Source: a virus
Length of the DNA: 64,000 nucleotides
Direction: 5' to 3' (one strand)
Virus record (IMG/VR): IMGVR_UViG_3300006316_000001
Location: 1 to 64,000 of that record
Shown: piece after piece, positions 16,905-26,079 of the stretch
Layout: the number at the start of each line of letters is the position of its first letter
How positions within the stretch are numbered: the stretch's first letter is position 1
Position numbers and translations under genes: made by a program
The notes under the pieces: model-generated
What the model saw: the letters and a program-made list of their open reading frames with translations, nothing else
What the model was told of the DNA's origin: nothing
Database searches by the model: none

Positions 16905-17836
16905 CAGCCAGCCTCCGCCATGAACTCTGTTATCGCAGCTAGTGCGTTGAGTTCGCGGTTAGGTACGATACCATGGTACTTCTGATATTCACCCAATTTA
17001 AGGATCATCAAAGGCATCAGGCTTGGATCAAGACGCTTCTCTGACTCTTTATACATCATGTTAAAGAAACTGTCAACTGAGTTATCAGTAACCCATTGCT
17101 TGGCCACCACAAAGTCCTTATCGATGATTGCTTTGAATAGAACGTCAACATTTGTCTTCATTGCGTCCATTATACCATCATCAATACAACCGTTTTGATT
17201 TGAGTATGCCTGAAGCTCATTCAAAATTTTACGGTTATCTGGGAAGTATTTCAGAACAGTTTCTTTCAATGCTTCAATTTCGAAAGACACACCTTCTTCC
17301 TTCAAAATGGCAGCACAACGACGAGCGAACTGCTGAACAAGCACATTCAGTTCAGTCTTGTCGAATTTGTAATCAATGGTAGCACAACGAGAATGTAGTG
17401 GCTCTATGATTTTATCAGGGTAATTGCACGTCAGGATGAAGCGACAACCACGAGCATACTTTTCCATGGCGTTACGCAATGCAGGCTGCAAGCGCCAGTC
17501 CATGCCATCAGCCTCATCTATAATGATGACCTTTGGTTGCTCATTACCATTAAGGCTAGTGGTGTGTGCGAAGTCAGCCACGTTCTGACGTAGCTCTTCT
17601 AGGTTCAATGAACCGTCTGAGCCATTATACATGATGAAATCGGCATCAAGCTCATTACAAAGTGCCTTTGCAAGAGTTGTCTTACCTGTACCAGCTGGTC
17701 CAGATATGAGGAGGTGGTTGATGTTACCAGCTTTGACCATGTTGTTTGCTTGATCTTTAACTGATTGTGGTAGAATGCAATCATCGATAGTTGATGGACG
17801 GTGCTTTTCTACCCATAGTAGTTGTTCAACTTGCAT
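16904..17836 (-). CDS. 44: Clamp loader ATPase (gp44-like)
   Basis: 310 residues (T4 gp44: 319), AAA+ type. It begins LLWVEKHRPSTIDD, then Walker A SGPAGTGKTT (about 44-53), Walker B VIIIDEADGMD, sensor 1 ILTCNYPDKI and the arginine-finger SRC motif (PLHSRCATIDY). It loads gp45 at primer ends with gp62. The leader is long (about 150 nt) and contains a hairpin and a 16-codon ORF. Confidence 0.93.
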   Translation of the reverse strand: MQVEQLLWVEKHRPSTIDDCILPQSVKDQANNMVKAGNINHLLISGPAGTGKTTLAKALCNELDADFIMYNGSDGSLNLEELRQNVADFAHTTSLNGNEQPKVIIIDEADGMDWRLQPALRNAMEKYARGCRFILTCNYPDKIIEPLHSRCATIDYKFDKTELNVLVQQFARRCAAILKEEGVSFEIEALKETVLKYFPDNRKILNELQAYSNQNGCIDDGIMDAMKTNVDVLFKAIIDKDFVVAKQWVTDNSVDSFFNMMYKESEKRLDPSLMPLMILKLGEYQKYHGIVPNRELNALAAITEFMAEAG

Positions 17837-17867
17837 GTTATTTCCTCTTAAATGATATTTGATTCAT

Positions 17868-17886
17868 GGAACGTTTTAATCGTTCC
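17868..17886 (-). promoter_or_regulatory. Leader hairpin upstream of gp44
   Basis: Perfect 6-bp stem GGAACG-ATTAAAA-CGTTCC in the untranslated leader, about 30 nt before the gp44-like start. No T-run follows, so it is not a terminator; it could be a translational operator. That role is inferred. Confidence 0.5.
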
Positions 17887-17891
17887 GCCTT

Positions 17892-17942
17892 TTACCAGCT
17901 TACCGAAACCTTGAGACGTACTGTTTCGTTAAGCTTTTTCAT
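17892..17942 (-). CDS. Possible 16-codon leader peptide
   Basis: ATG at 17942 in the position where other cassettes start their gene (AAAGG about 9 nt upstream); it reads MKKLNETVRLKVSVSW then stop. It may be a real leader peptide or the truncated start of a lost gene replaced by gp44. Too short to decide. Confidence 0.35.
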   Translation of the reverse strand: MKKLNETVRLKVSVSW

Positions 17943-18019
17943 AATTTAGAGCCTTTAATAAAGGGGGTTAACCGTTAACCCCATAACAAACATTATACTC
18001 TTATTTTACGAGAAGTAAA
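17943..18019 (-). promoter_or_regulatory. Sigma-70 promoter cassette for the clamp-loader operon
   Basis: TTTACT (18014-18019), 16 bp, TATAAT (17992-17997), palindrome 17964-17982. Confidence 0.87.
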
Positions 18020-18035
18020 GCTTTTTAATAAATAA

Positions 18036-18698
18036 TTACAGCTCAAGTGTACCGCGAGTCAGTAGCCACGCTTTCTGGTTTTCAGTTGGTTCTCCAACAG
18101 TCACCTTCATCGTACAACCTTTAGGGAAGTCGCCATTCTTTGAAGTTGACCATTTCACGTCAACACCATCAACCTCAATAACTAGACCTTGACGACGTCC
18201 GCTACCTGTCGAAGTAGTTTCTTCAGAAACCATATTATGTATAATCTTCTCGCTCTTAAGTAGATCGATTATCTCATTCTGGTAGATAGTCTTGGACATA
18301 CCCTCTTCACGTGTGCGGAACATCTCAGTACCGTTTACTCGGTAAACTGTCACACCGCGAGCAGTCGGGTTTTGGATGCGACTCACGACCATTGAGAACA
18401 TTCCAGTTAGTGGGATTGTTGGGATGATTGTGTATTCTTCACAAGTTGTAACATCAACGAAAACTGGAACTTTAGGAGCCTCAGATTCGTTAAGACCGTG
18501 GATTGCCACAATTTGGTGAGCGCGAGCAAGAATGCGCTTCTCGGCATTCGCACGACTTGAGAATCTCTTAACTGTTGGGAGATCATCACCGCCCATCGTA
18601 TTGAAATCAATAGCAAGCTTAGGAAGTGTGTTTAGATCAGAGATTGCATTATCTTTAACGTAAGAGCGAGCAAGTTCGATAGCGAAAGGAGAAGTCAT
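18036..18698 (-). CDS. Hypothetical protein
   Basis: 220 residues, soluble, no recognised domain. N-terminal region helical (MTSPFAIELARSYVKDNAISD), middle beta-rich (TGMFSMVVSRIQNPTARGVTVY), C-terminal half with VIEVDGVDVKWSTSKNGDFPKG. It is a monocistronic unit with its own cassette on one side and a cassette for the next operon on the other, suggesting high early expression. Confidence 0.65.
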   Translation of the reverse strand: MTSPFAIELARSYVKDNAISDLNTLPKLAIDFNTMGGDDLPTVKRFSSRANAEKRILARAHQIVAIHGLNESEAPKVPVFVDVTTCEEYTIIPTIPLTGMFSMVVSRIQNPTARGVTVYRVNGTEMFRTREEGMSKTIYQNEIIDLLKSEKIIHNMVSEETTSTGSGRRQGLVIEVDGVDVKWSTSKNGDFPKGCTMKVTVGEPTENQKAWLLTRGTLEL

Positions 18699-18774
18699 AA
18701 TAGTTACCTTTAATAAAGGGGGTTAACCGTTAACCCCATAACAACCATTATACTCTTATTAGCGGAGAAGTAAA
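18699..18774 (-). promoter_or_regulatory. Sigma-70 promoter cassette
   Basis: TTTACT (18769-18774), 16 bp, TATAAT (18747-18752), palindrome 18719-18737. Confidence 0.87.
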
Positions 18775-18797
18775 GCTTTTTAGCTAAGTTTTTATGT

Positions 18798-18826
18798 AAA
18801 AAAGGCTCCTTTCGGAGCCTCTTTAT
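18798..18826 (-). terminator. Rho-independent terminator after the PhoH gene
   Basis: GGCTCC-GAAA-GGAGCC then TTTTTT on the minus strand, 11 nt after the stop at 18838. Confidence 0.88.
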
Positions 18827-18837
18827 TAGGTTGAAGT

Positions 18838-20190
18838 TTAGAACTCTTCTTCAACGAACGCGGATAGACGAGAACGTTGGCCGCCATCCAACTGAATCAC
18901 TTGGGCATGTTCAAAGCCCTTCAGTTTGTTCATTGCGTATGTTAGACCTGATGACCGATCGCTAACCGCTGAGTTATCAATTTGGTCCAAGTTACCTAAC
19001 ACAATCACCTTACAATATTCACCAGCCCTTGTCAGTGCTGTCTTCATCTGACCACTCGTGAGGTTTTGAGCTTCATCAATTACCAGAACACGGTGATTGA
19101 TTGAGCGACCTCTGAAGAACAACATAGCTTTGAGTTTGATGAAGGGTTCTTCACCCATTATTGCATTTGCTGGGAAAAACTTCTCGTTCTTGGAAGCTCG
19201 CCCGATAACTTCCATGTTATCAAACACAGCACCAAGCCAAGGAGCCATCTTCTCAGACTCATCACCTGGAAGGAAACCGATCTGTTCAAAACTGCTGTCA
19301 TTTGAACGAGTGAAGATTATCTCTTCCATTCGATTTCCGGTCTTCTTACCTTTGACCAGCTCAGTGGCACCCGCCATGGCAATTAATGTCTTACCGGAGC
19401 CAGCTGGTCCATCAACAACCACAATATCAATATCTTTATCAAGAATTGAATCAAGCATGATTGATTGCTTGATGTTACGTGGCGTTATACTGGATGCTGA
19501 ACGCTTAGTGAATTGATTGATGTTCTGGAATTCAAATACAGAAATCTGATTCTCATTGTCAATGAAGCGCAATACCGCTAAGAATGTGCAACTTTCATCA
19601 ACAATCCATGTGTTGATATGGTCAATCATGGTCGGAATTTCACTATTGTGAATTTCAGTCAAGCCACAACTCTTCGCATGTATCTTATCCGTTGGAATAT
19701 TGTTTAACCAATCATCGCTGACGGTAACGACACCCGACGGTAAAAGATCGGCATCAACCACGATAATGTCATTGCGATACTCTTGAGCAATGCAACCAGA
19801 AGTTTTTGCCTTCAAACGCATGTTGATATCGTTTGAGATCAAGATGACTTCTGAATCATCATTGGCTTCAGTTAGTGCGATAGTTGTGTTTATGATCTTA
19901 TCATCATTACTTGTACCTTCAATCGGCACATTAGGAACATAGTCGGGTAGGAGGAACAGCTTACCTGTGTCATGTTCGACGCCTTTAATTGGATCTCCAT
20001 CACCAATTATACGATTCAGAACTCGAACTGCAGCTCGAGCATCACGAGAAAGGTCATTCTTTCTCATTTTCTGATCGTCAAGTTCTTGCAATACAGCCAT
20101 TGGTACCACAACCTCATGACCGTCGAAACCGTATGGTGCGTTGGGATCATTAAGAAGAACATTTGTATCAAGCACGAAAATTTTAGACAT
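18838..20190 (-). CDS. PIN-PhoH ATPase/ribonuclease (PhoH2-type)
   Basis: 450 residues with two domains. Residues 1-150 are a PIN nuclease domain (VLDTNVLLNDP, acidic LQELDDQK, VILISNDINMRLKA). Residues 245-450 are a PhoH P-loop ATPase: VVVDGPAGSGKTLIA, Walker B RVLVIDEAQN, then VIVLGNLDQID. The order matches cellular PhoH2/YlaK proteins, which unwind and cleave RNA. PhoH-type genes are common in marine phages, but their phage role is unsettled. Confidence 0.88.
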   Translation of the reverse strand: MSKIFVLDTNVLLNDPNAPYGFDGHEVVVPMAVLQELDDQKMRKNDLSRDARAAVRVLNRIIGDGDPIKGVEHDTGKLFLLPDYVPNVPIEGTSNDDKIINTTIALTEANDDSEVILISNDINMRLKAKTSGCIAQEYRNDIIVVDADLLPSGVVTVSDDWLNNIPTDKIHAKSCGLTEIHNSEIPTMIDHINTWIVDESCTFLAVLRFIDNENQISVFEFQNINQFTKRSASSITPRNIKQSIMLDSILDKDIDIVVVDGPAGSGKTLIAMAGATELVKGKKTGNRMEEIIFTRSNDSSFEQIGFLPGDESEKMAPWLGAVFDNMEVIGRASKNEKFFPANAIMGEEPFIKLKAMLFFRGRSINHRVLVIDEAQNLTSGQMKTALTRAGEYCKVIVLGNLDQIDNSAVSDRSSGLTYAMNKLKGFEHAQVIQLDGGQRSRLSAFVEEEF

Positions 20191-20246
20191 AGTATTTTCC
20201 TTTGGGGATGTTTGTGTGGAGGTGGTTCTACACTTTAGGTTTCTGG

Positions 20247-21419
20247 CTAGAACTCATACTCAGATAAGTCCACACCAGACATGTCACCATCAATCTGGCC
20301 AACGCGATAGTTTCCATTATCACGCTCTTGTGGAGCCACTTGAACCATTGATGGATTTAGATAGAACTCAACCCACGGTAGAGGGTGTTCAGACATAGGT
20401 TTGTTGTATTTCATACCAACAGCGGCAAATGCGCCAGTCGCTAGATAGTCCACATATTCCTTCATGAGGACTGCGTTCAAACCAACCATCTTACGACCTT
20501 CACTGAATAGGTAGTCAGCCCACTTGTATTCAGCACCAACGATTTCATACATAACTTCTTCGAAGAATGGAACCAGTTCATCAAAGATAGGTGCAAATTC
20601 TTCATCACGTTTTAGCGTGTTAAGAATTTCCATTGTGAATCGAGTATGGAGTGCTTCATCTTTAGCGATCAGTTTGAGAAGGTCAGCCGTACCCGACATA
20701 ACTTTCTCATCAGCCAATTTGAAAGTACACGCAAATGATGCGAAAAACTGAATTGACTCTAATGCGTAAAGTGAGGCGAACGCCTTAACTAGCTGCTTCT
20801 TACAAGCATATTTGAAGATTTCTTCCGCATCATCATCCATATCAATATCAGAATTTGAGATGATACATGCTTCGTAGTGTGTGATGGAGTTCAACTCAAT
20901 CAGAGTGTGAAGAGCCGCCAACTGACTCAGCTTATCGAATTCGCGAGTTATTGCTTCAAGGCGATCCATTGATTGCTCTAAGTTGGCCACTTTATTACGG
21001 ATTCGTTCTGGATCAGGGAAGATTGAACGAATAATGTGTTGATATGTACGGCTATGAATCTGCTCAAAATACTGCCATTGGTTTATGAGTTCTTCTAGCT
21101 CGGGGTTTGTTACAAACGGCATGATTGCCATAATAGGAGCTCGGCCAGCAATTGAATCGCCGTGTGATTGCCAAGCAAGGTTCAGAACCGCGATATCCTG
21201 AATGTTTACAGGTAACGTTGGCCATTGCATTTGGTCGGATGACAGGTCAGTTTCTGTCTCAATCCAATATTGCGCTCGTTGAGTTAGAGCCAGATTCTCA
21301 ATCTCGGGAAACGTGGTGTCAACCATATCATGTAGGCTCATACCTTGACCCAAAAAGAGGGGGTATTTTGGAGTCTCACCATTAGTGTATTGACGGCTCT
21401 TATTAAATAGTACTGACAT
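20247..21419 (-). CDS. nrdB: Ribonucleoside-diphosphate reductase beta subunit
   Basis: 390 residues, class Ia type (T4 NrdB: 388). Di-iron ligands are visible in LNSITHYEACIISNSD and AKDEALHTRFTMEIL; radical-site surroundings are QFFASFACTFKLADEKVM. The C-terminus ends with acidic DLSEYEF, the tail that docks into NrdA (cf. DLSNFQL in E. coli). With NrdA (22272-24557) it makes dNDPs. Confidence 0.93.
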   Translation of the reverse strand: MSVLFNKSRQYTNGETPKYPLFLGQGMSLHDMVDTTFPEIENLALTQRAQYWIETETDLSSDQMQWPTLPVNIQDIAVLNLAWQSHGDSIAGRAPIMAIMPFVTNPELEELINQWQYFEQIHSRTYQHIIRSIFPDPERIRNKVANLEQSMDRLEAITREFDKLSQLAALHTLIELNSITHYEACIISNSDIDMDDDAEEIFKYACKKQLVKAFASLYALESIQFFASFACTFKLADEKVMSGTADLLKLIAKDEALHTRFTMEILNTLKRDEEFAPIFDELVPFFEEVMYEIVGAEYKWADYLFSEGRKMVGLNAVLMKEYVDYLATGAFAAVGMKYNKPMSEHPLPWVEFYLNPSMVQVAPQERDNGNYRVGQIDGDMSGVDLSEYEF

Positions 21420-21451
21420 CTTCTAGTCCTCGTATGGTTTGAATGTGGGTG

Positions 21452-21470
21452 GGTGGGGAATGACCCCACC
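21452..21470 (-). terminator. Intergenic hairpin downstream of the 21483-22124 gene
   Basis: GGTGGGG-TCATT-CCCCACC on the minus strand, between the hypothetical gene and nrdB. No T-run, so it is perhaps an mRNA-processing or stability element rather than a terminator. Confidence 0.4.
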
Positions 21471-21482
21471 GTTTAAGTTGGA

Positions 21483-22124
21483 TTATGAGTACCAAGCTGG
21501 AACAAAATCAAATTCTACTTTGAGTGGCTTGGCGCGAGATTTCCATTCTTGGAATTTATCACAAAGATATGCTTGGTATGCTTTACACACACCTACGACT
21601 GATGACATGGCAATGAATTCTTCACCAGCGGCTACAGGAGGTCTGACGAATCCATTTTCTGGGATAGACTTAGGAGCGGCTGCGATGATATCTAGAATAC
21701 CTTCAGTTTTGTGGCTTCGGCCAGTGCGCGTTGAGTATAGTTCGCACAATTTCTTAGCGCATTCCCACACCCAAATGTAGTGGTCGTATGATTGGCGAAC
21801 CCAGATTGCGCTAGGGTGGTTAACATGGGTGTGAGCGTAAACGACTTTGTCAACTAACCAGCGACGTCCAAAACGAAACTCGAATGTGTCACTAGGTAGT
21901 TCGTACCAGTCTACTTGCTTACACTTAACTTTTTTGATTTTCGTACCGTCTTCAAGTTTGATGTTGTAGACGCGCTTGACCCAAACCTTACAAAGTGAAC
22001 CTTCGTATAAGCGAATTGCTGTGGAAAGTAATTGGGTATATTCAACAATCATTTTGACTTGGTGGATACGAACATGCTCATTAGCAGCTTGACTAGGACA
22101 ATCGTTAGTGTAAAATACGTTCAT
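21483..22124 (-). CDS. Conserved-looking phage protein of unknown function
   Basis: 213 residues starting MNVFYTNDCPSQAANEHV. Distinct motifs HPSAIWVRQSYDHYIWVWE, then GRSHKTEGILD and PPVAAGEE resemble a protein common in large phages with no assigned role. Trp/Tyr-rich helices suggest an enzyme or DNA-binding fold. It is the first gene of the nrdB unit, with its own promoter cassette. Confidence 0.7.
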   Translation of the reverse strand: MNVFYTNDCPSQAANEHVRIHQVKMIVEYTQLLSTAIRLYEGSLCKVWVKRVYNIKLEDGTKIKKVKCKQVDWYELPSDTFEFRFGRRWLVDKVVYAHTHVNHPSAIWVRQSYDHYIWVWECAKKLCELYSTRTGRSHKTEGILDIIAAAPKSIPENGFVRPPVAAGEEFIAMSSVVGVCKAYQAYLCDKFQEWKSRAKPLKVEFDFVPAWYS

Positions 22125-22208
22125 TTTTAACCTCTAATAAAATAAAACTGTAAGGGCTAACCGTTAACCCTATAACAACCATTATACTCTTATTTTACGA
22201 GAAGTAAA
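22125..22208 (-). promoter_or_regulatory. Sigma-70 promoter cassette
   Basis: TTTACT (22203-22208), 16 bp, TATAAT (22181-22186), palindrome at 22154-22170 with one wobble pair (GGGTTAAC-G-GTTAGCCC on the minus strand). Confidence 0.87.
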
Positions 22209-22230
22209 GCTTTTTTATTTGGTAAAATGC

Positions 22231-22255
22231 AAAAAAGGCTCCCAAACGGGAGCCT
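22231..22255 (-). terminator. Rho-independent terminator after nrdA
   Basis: GGCTCCC-GTTT-GGGAGCC then TTTTTT on the minus strand, 17 nt after the nrdA stop. Confidence 0.9.
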
Positions 22256-22271
22256 AATTTAAATGGCTATG

Positions 22272-24557
22272 TTAAAGCGTACAGGTGTCGCAGTTTTGAC
22301 CTTTATTAGAGGCTGAACCACCATTATCACCTTCAGTGTTGAAGTAGTAGAATGTCTTCAGACCTGCTTTACAAGCGAACATGAAGTCTTGAAGTAACTC
22401 ACCCATTGGAAGTTTAGCTCCAGGATATTTGTTGTAATCATATTCAACGTTGTAACTGATACTTTGGCCAATGAACTTCTGAAGAACTGCCATTGATTTG
22501 ATTTTATCTTTCGGACTGATATCAAATGCGTACTGGTAGTCGAACTGAAGTTCAGCGTAATCAGGAACGATCTGAGGAATGTCACCTTGGCGACTAGCCT
22601 TGATCATTAACCAGTTACGAGGTGGCTCGATACCGTTGGTTGCACCGATAGTCACTGAGCTCGATTCACTAGGCATGTAAGCCTCAAGAACTGAGTTGCG
22701 CATACCGAATTCAGCCATATCAGAACGTAGAGCATCCCAATCATATTTCAGATCAGCATCATGGAAAGATTCAACGATAGGTAGAGCCGATTCATGAGGG
22801 AAGATACCTTCAGAATATGTCGTACGATCAAAGCCCTCACAAGCGCCCTGCTCAGCAGCAAGTTGGATTGATGCTTTGTGTAAGAAGTAGCTCATACGCT
22901 CAGCTTGCTCATGCATAAATGTGCGACCTTCATTTGAATCGTAACCTAAGCCTTGTTGAGCCAAAGCGTGAGCAAGGTTAATCATACCGACACCAACAGA
23001 ACGACGATAGTTAGCTGAAGCTTTCATTGAAGGGAACGAGTAAACCTGCATACTGATCACATTATCAATCAACTTCAGAAGAAGGTACGCCACACGAGCA
23101 TACTCAGCATCAGAAGAAATTCGGTTGATCACGATACCACCAAGGTTACAAAGAGCAACTTCACCATCAACTTCCGGATCAAACGTGTCACTGTAAACGT
23201 CCATTATGTGTTGGTGAGGGTGAGTCGGAAGAAGTATTTCTTGACATAGGTTTGAACTGCGGATAGAATCCTTAAACGTTGAGCGACGGTTAGCCTCATC
23301 AACACGAACACAATAAATGCGACCAGTATCAGCACGCTGTTGAATGAACAGACTAAATAGTTCTCTTGCGTCAACCCACTTCACTGGAGAAATGAAACCG
23401 TCACGAGTCTTGATGACTTTCTCATCTTTCCATTTATCAACAGCAGTTTCGTAAGCTTCGATGAAGCCATCTACATCTTTGGTGTAGAATAGTTGGTGAG
23501 CCTTCTTCGCATAGTACGGGCTGATTAGAGCGATCTGTTCACCGCGAGCCAGTTTACCTAGGAAGTAGTTGCTGATCGCAAGTGAGTAGTCCATTGTGTC
23601 AATACGCTTATCATCAGAAACGCGCTGAGAACGTAGACGAAGAAGAGTCATCACTTCAGGATCAAACACAGGGAACTGCATTGTAGCCGAACCACCACGA
23701 GCTTGTTGTGTATTAGCTTTGATTGAACGGTCAAGCCATTTGTAGTATGGAAGTTTACCTTGGTGCTCAATCATACCACCCTTAACAGGCTCAAGAATAC
23801 CACGAGTCTCAAAATCGAGACCGATACCAGCACGGTTCGCCACCATCTTATAAGCAACGTGTTCAGCAGCATCCATTGAGTCAACTGAGTCACCACCAGC
23901 AATAATACAACAAGAAGCAAAGCCCTTCAGTGGAGAGCGAAGACCTAGGAGTACGGGAGTTGGAATGTTAATCTGAAGCTTACTCAGCGAGTGGTACAGA
24001 TCAATCACATCATCAAGGGGAGAATTGTTGGTCATACCCGCCATAGCCAGACCCATGTAGAGCATTTGTGGGCTCTCATAAATCTCACCAGAAACTTGGT
24101 TATTCATCAGATACTTATCACCCATCTGACGAAGACCTGAGTATGGGAACAGCTTATCACGGTCATGATCAATTACACCATTGAGTACCTTTAGTTTGTA
24201 CTCATCAAAATGCATATCTTCCCATAAACCACGCTCAACCATATCGTGGTAAAAATCACTAAATTTTGGTGGTTGGAAGGTTCCGAATACAGATTTACGT
24301 AGATTGGCTAGGTAAAGTTTTGCTGCAGGCTTTTCGTACTCAGAATTAGTTTGAATTAGACTAACGCACGCATTGATTAGGGCTTGTTGCCAATCAGCAG
24401 AAGTCATTCCATCGTAGCCAGCTTTGATTGCTTTGGATAGAATTAGAGACCATGAAACGCCAATAGCACCCTCACAGCTCCACTCTGCCCAGCCATTTGC
24501 CTTATCTGCATCCCATGGAACTACTTTACCATTGCGTTTTGTAATTGTTTCAATCAT
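22272..24557 (-). CDS. nrdA: Ribonucleoside-diphosphate reductase alpha subunit
   Basis: 761 residues from the ATG at 24557 (AAGGTGAAATC upstream). The N-terminal IETITKRNGKVVPWD is an ATP-cone-like segment. Substrate-pocket Cys is in FASCCIIAGGDSVDSM; radical-site CNLGGIVI is preceded by LCQEILLPTHP; PSESSSVTIGATNGIEPP follows; C-terminal redox cysteines are in NCDTCTL. Length equals E. coli and T4 NrdA. It makes dNDPs with NrdB. Confidence 0.95.
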   Translation of the reverse strand: MIETITKRNGKVVPWDADKANGWAEWSCEGAIGVSWSLILSKAIKAGYDGMTSADWQQALINACVSLIQTNSEYEKPAAKLYLANLRKSVFGTFQPPKFSDFYHDMVERGLWEDMHFDEYKLKVLNGVIDHDRDKLFPYSGLRQMGDKYLMNNQVSGEIYESPQMLYMGLAMAGMTNNSPLDDVIDLYHSLSKLQINIPTPVLLGLRSPLKGFASCCIIAGGDSVDSMDAAEHVAYKMVANRAGIGLDFETRGILEPVKGGMIEHQGKLPYYKWLDRSIKANTQQARGGSATMQFPVFDPEVMTLLRLRSQRVSDDKRIDTMDYSLAISNYFLGKLARGEQIALISPYYAKKAHQLFYTKDVDGFIEAYETAVDKWKDEKVIKTRDGFISPVKWVDARELFSLFIQQRADTGRIYCVRVDEANRRSTFKDSIRSSNLCQEILLPTHPHQHIMDVYSDTFDPEVDGEVALCNLGGIVINRISSDAEYARVAYLLLKLIDNVISMQVYSFPSMKASANYRRSVGVGMINLAHALAQQGLGYDSNEGRTFMHEQAERMSYFLHKASIQLAAEQGACEGFDRTTYSEGIFPHESALPIVESFHDADLKYDWDALRSDMAEFGMRNSVLEAYMPSESSSVTIGATNGIEPPRNWLMIKASRQGDIPQIVPDYAELQFDYQYAFDISPKDKIKSMAVLQKFIGQSISYNVEYDYNKYPGAKLPMGELLQDFMFACKAGLKTFYYFNTEGDNGGSASNKGQNCDTCTL

Positions 24558-24574
24558 GATTTCACCTTTGTGGA

Positions 24575-24591
24575 GGGCACATTCCGTGCCC
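24575..24591 (-). promoter_or_regulatory. Hairpin just upstream of the nrdA ribosome-binding site
   Basis: Perfect GGGCAC-GGAAT-GTGCCC stem ending about 17 nt before the nrdA ATG. Not followed by Ts; could tune nrdA translation or protect the mRNA end. Confidence 0.4.
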
Positions 24592-24650
24592 ATTTATTGT
24601 TAGTGATGGTTTGTTGTGTTGTTTCGTGGAACTAAACTGATGTCATACCA

Positions 24651-26069
24651 TCAAGTCTTAAGACCATTCAGTGAAGGAGTTGCCTTCTTACTACCCAATA
24701 CAGAAATGTCTAATGTTTCCATTGACATCGCTTGATTGGACTGTTTTATTTGAGATTTATTGACGCCATCCGAAGCTTCTTTCTTCAGATCATACAACCT
24801 CATTTTGGCTCGCTCAATCCCCACCATAAATTTACGGTAGTAATTGACATCGCCATAACGGTTCTTGATTTGAACCATCATAATCTTATTGACCGCCTCC
24901 CACTCTTCAGTCGATATGATACCGATAAGAAGGTCAAGAGTGGCAGCCAAGCCGTGTGATTCAGACACATCCTCAAAACTCAAATCAGTCGAAGATTGTC
25001 CACCACGGTTTGTCTGTGTTGCCGTGATAATAGGCAAATCAAACTCAACCGCAAGCGCACGAAGTTCTTCAGCAATATTCTTAATCTTTGTGTAAGAATT
25101 ATCGCTAGCATTACCGCGATTAGTTGCACAGATGTTGAGGTAATCTATGAACACGTAATCGAATTCAACACCCTTCTTATTCTTTGCTTCAATAAGCAAA
25201 TTTCGGAAGTGGCCAGCATGAGCTGACGACGTTGGGTATTGTTTGAATACACAAGTACCACCCTTTGCCTTCATCTTGTTGATGTAGTGCTGTTGCTTAA
25301 CCGTGAATTCCGACTTACTCAACTTCTTCATTTGGTTAAGTGGAACGTCCATCAAGTTAGCCTCAAGACGCTCAGCCAGACGAAGTTCTGCCATTTCAAG
25401 TGAAATGTATAGAACCTTGTTACCAGCAAGCGCAGCTTTGGCCGCAATATCACACATCATCAGAGATTTACCGACACCAGTACCAGCAAGGAAACAGTTA
25501 AGTGTACCGGAAGGGACACCACCGTTAGTCACTAAGTCAAGCATCTCCAAAAATAGACTTTTACGGTCTTCGTCTGACGTGTACATATCATAACGAAGAT
25601 GACAGTCTTCAACTAGATCGTGCCCCACTGAGTTATCAAAGTGGAACGAAATAGCTTCTTGGAAAATATTGGCGTATGAATCAACTTCACCACCTTCCTC
25701 AAAGTCACCATAAGTCTTTTCAAACGCAAGCGAAACGCGACGTCTACGGATAAATTTCTCAGTATATTTCTCAAGCCACTCTTGTGACTCGATCATATAT
25801 GCATCCTTTCCGAGGACGTCATTCACAATATGCTTATCTAACGAATTGACGTTAGGTAAGTCTTTCAGCATTACTACCGTCTCTTTGGCAGACGGAGCTT
25901 TACTATAAGTGGCATGATATTCAGATACCACACCACATATTGCACGCTCAGTATCATTAGCGAAAAACTCAACATCCAAATATGGAGCTACCTTAGCAGC
26001 ATAATGTTGGTTTCGAACTACATTTGCAAGAACTATGGACGACATTTCCGCATCAGCGACAAATGACAT
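24651..26069 (-). CDS. 41: Replicative DNA helicase (gp41/DnaB-like)
   Basis: 472 residues (T4 gp41: 475). N-terminal helical domain, then RecA-fold core: Walker A LAGTGVGKSLMMC (about 190), YISLEMAELRLAERLEAN, Walker B FIDYLN, and the DnaB motif PIITATQTNRGG followed by SESHGLAATLDL. It is the hexameric 5'-3' fork helicase, loaded by the gp59-like protein and partnered with a primase, here probably the AEP enzyme. Confidence 0.94.
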   Translation of the reverse strand: MSFVADAEMSSIVLANVVRNQHYAAKVAPYLDVEFFANDTERAICGVVSEYHATYSKAPSAKETVVMLKDLPNVNSLDKHIVNDVLGKDAYMIESQEWLEKYTEKFIRRRRVSLAFEKTYGDFEEGGEVDSYANIFQEAISFHFDNSVGHDLVEDCHLRYDMYTSDEDRKSLFLEMLDLVTNGGVPSGTLNCFLAGTGVGKSLMMCDIAAKAALAGNKVLYISLEMAELRLAERLEANLMDVPLNQMKKLSKSEFTVKQQHYINKMKAKGGTCVFKQYPTSSAHAGHFRNLLIEAKNKKGVEFDYVFIDYLNICATNRGNASDNSYTKIKNIAEELRALAVEFDLPIITATQTNRGGQSSTDLSFEDVSESHGLAATLDLLIGIISTEEWEAVNKIMMVQIKNRYGDVNYYRKFMVGIERAKMRLYDLKKEASDGVNKSQIKQSNQAMSMETLDISVLGSKKATPSLNGLKT

Positions 26070-26079
26070 ACAATTGCTC

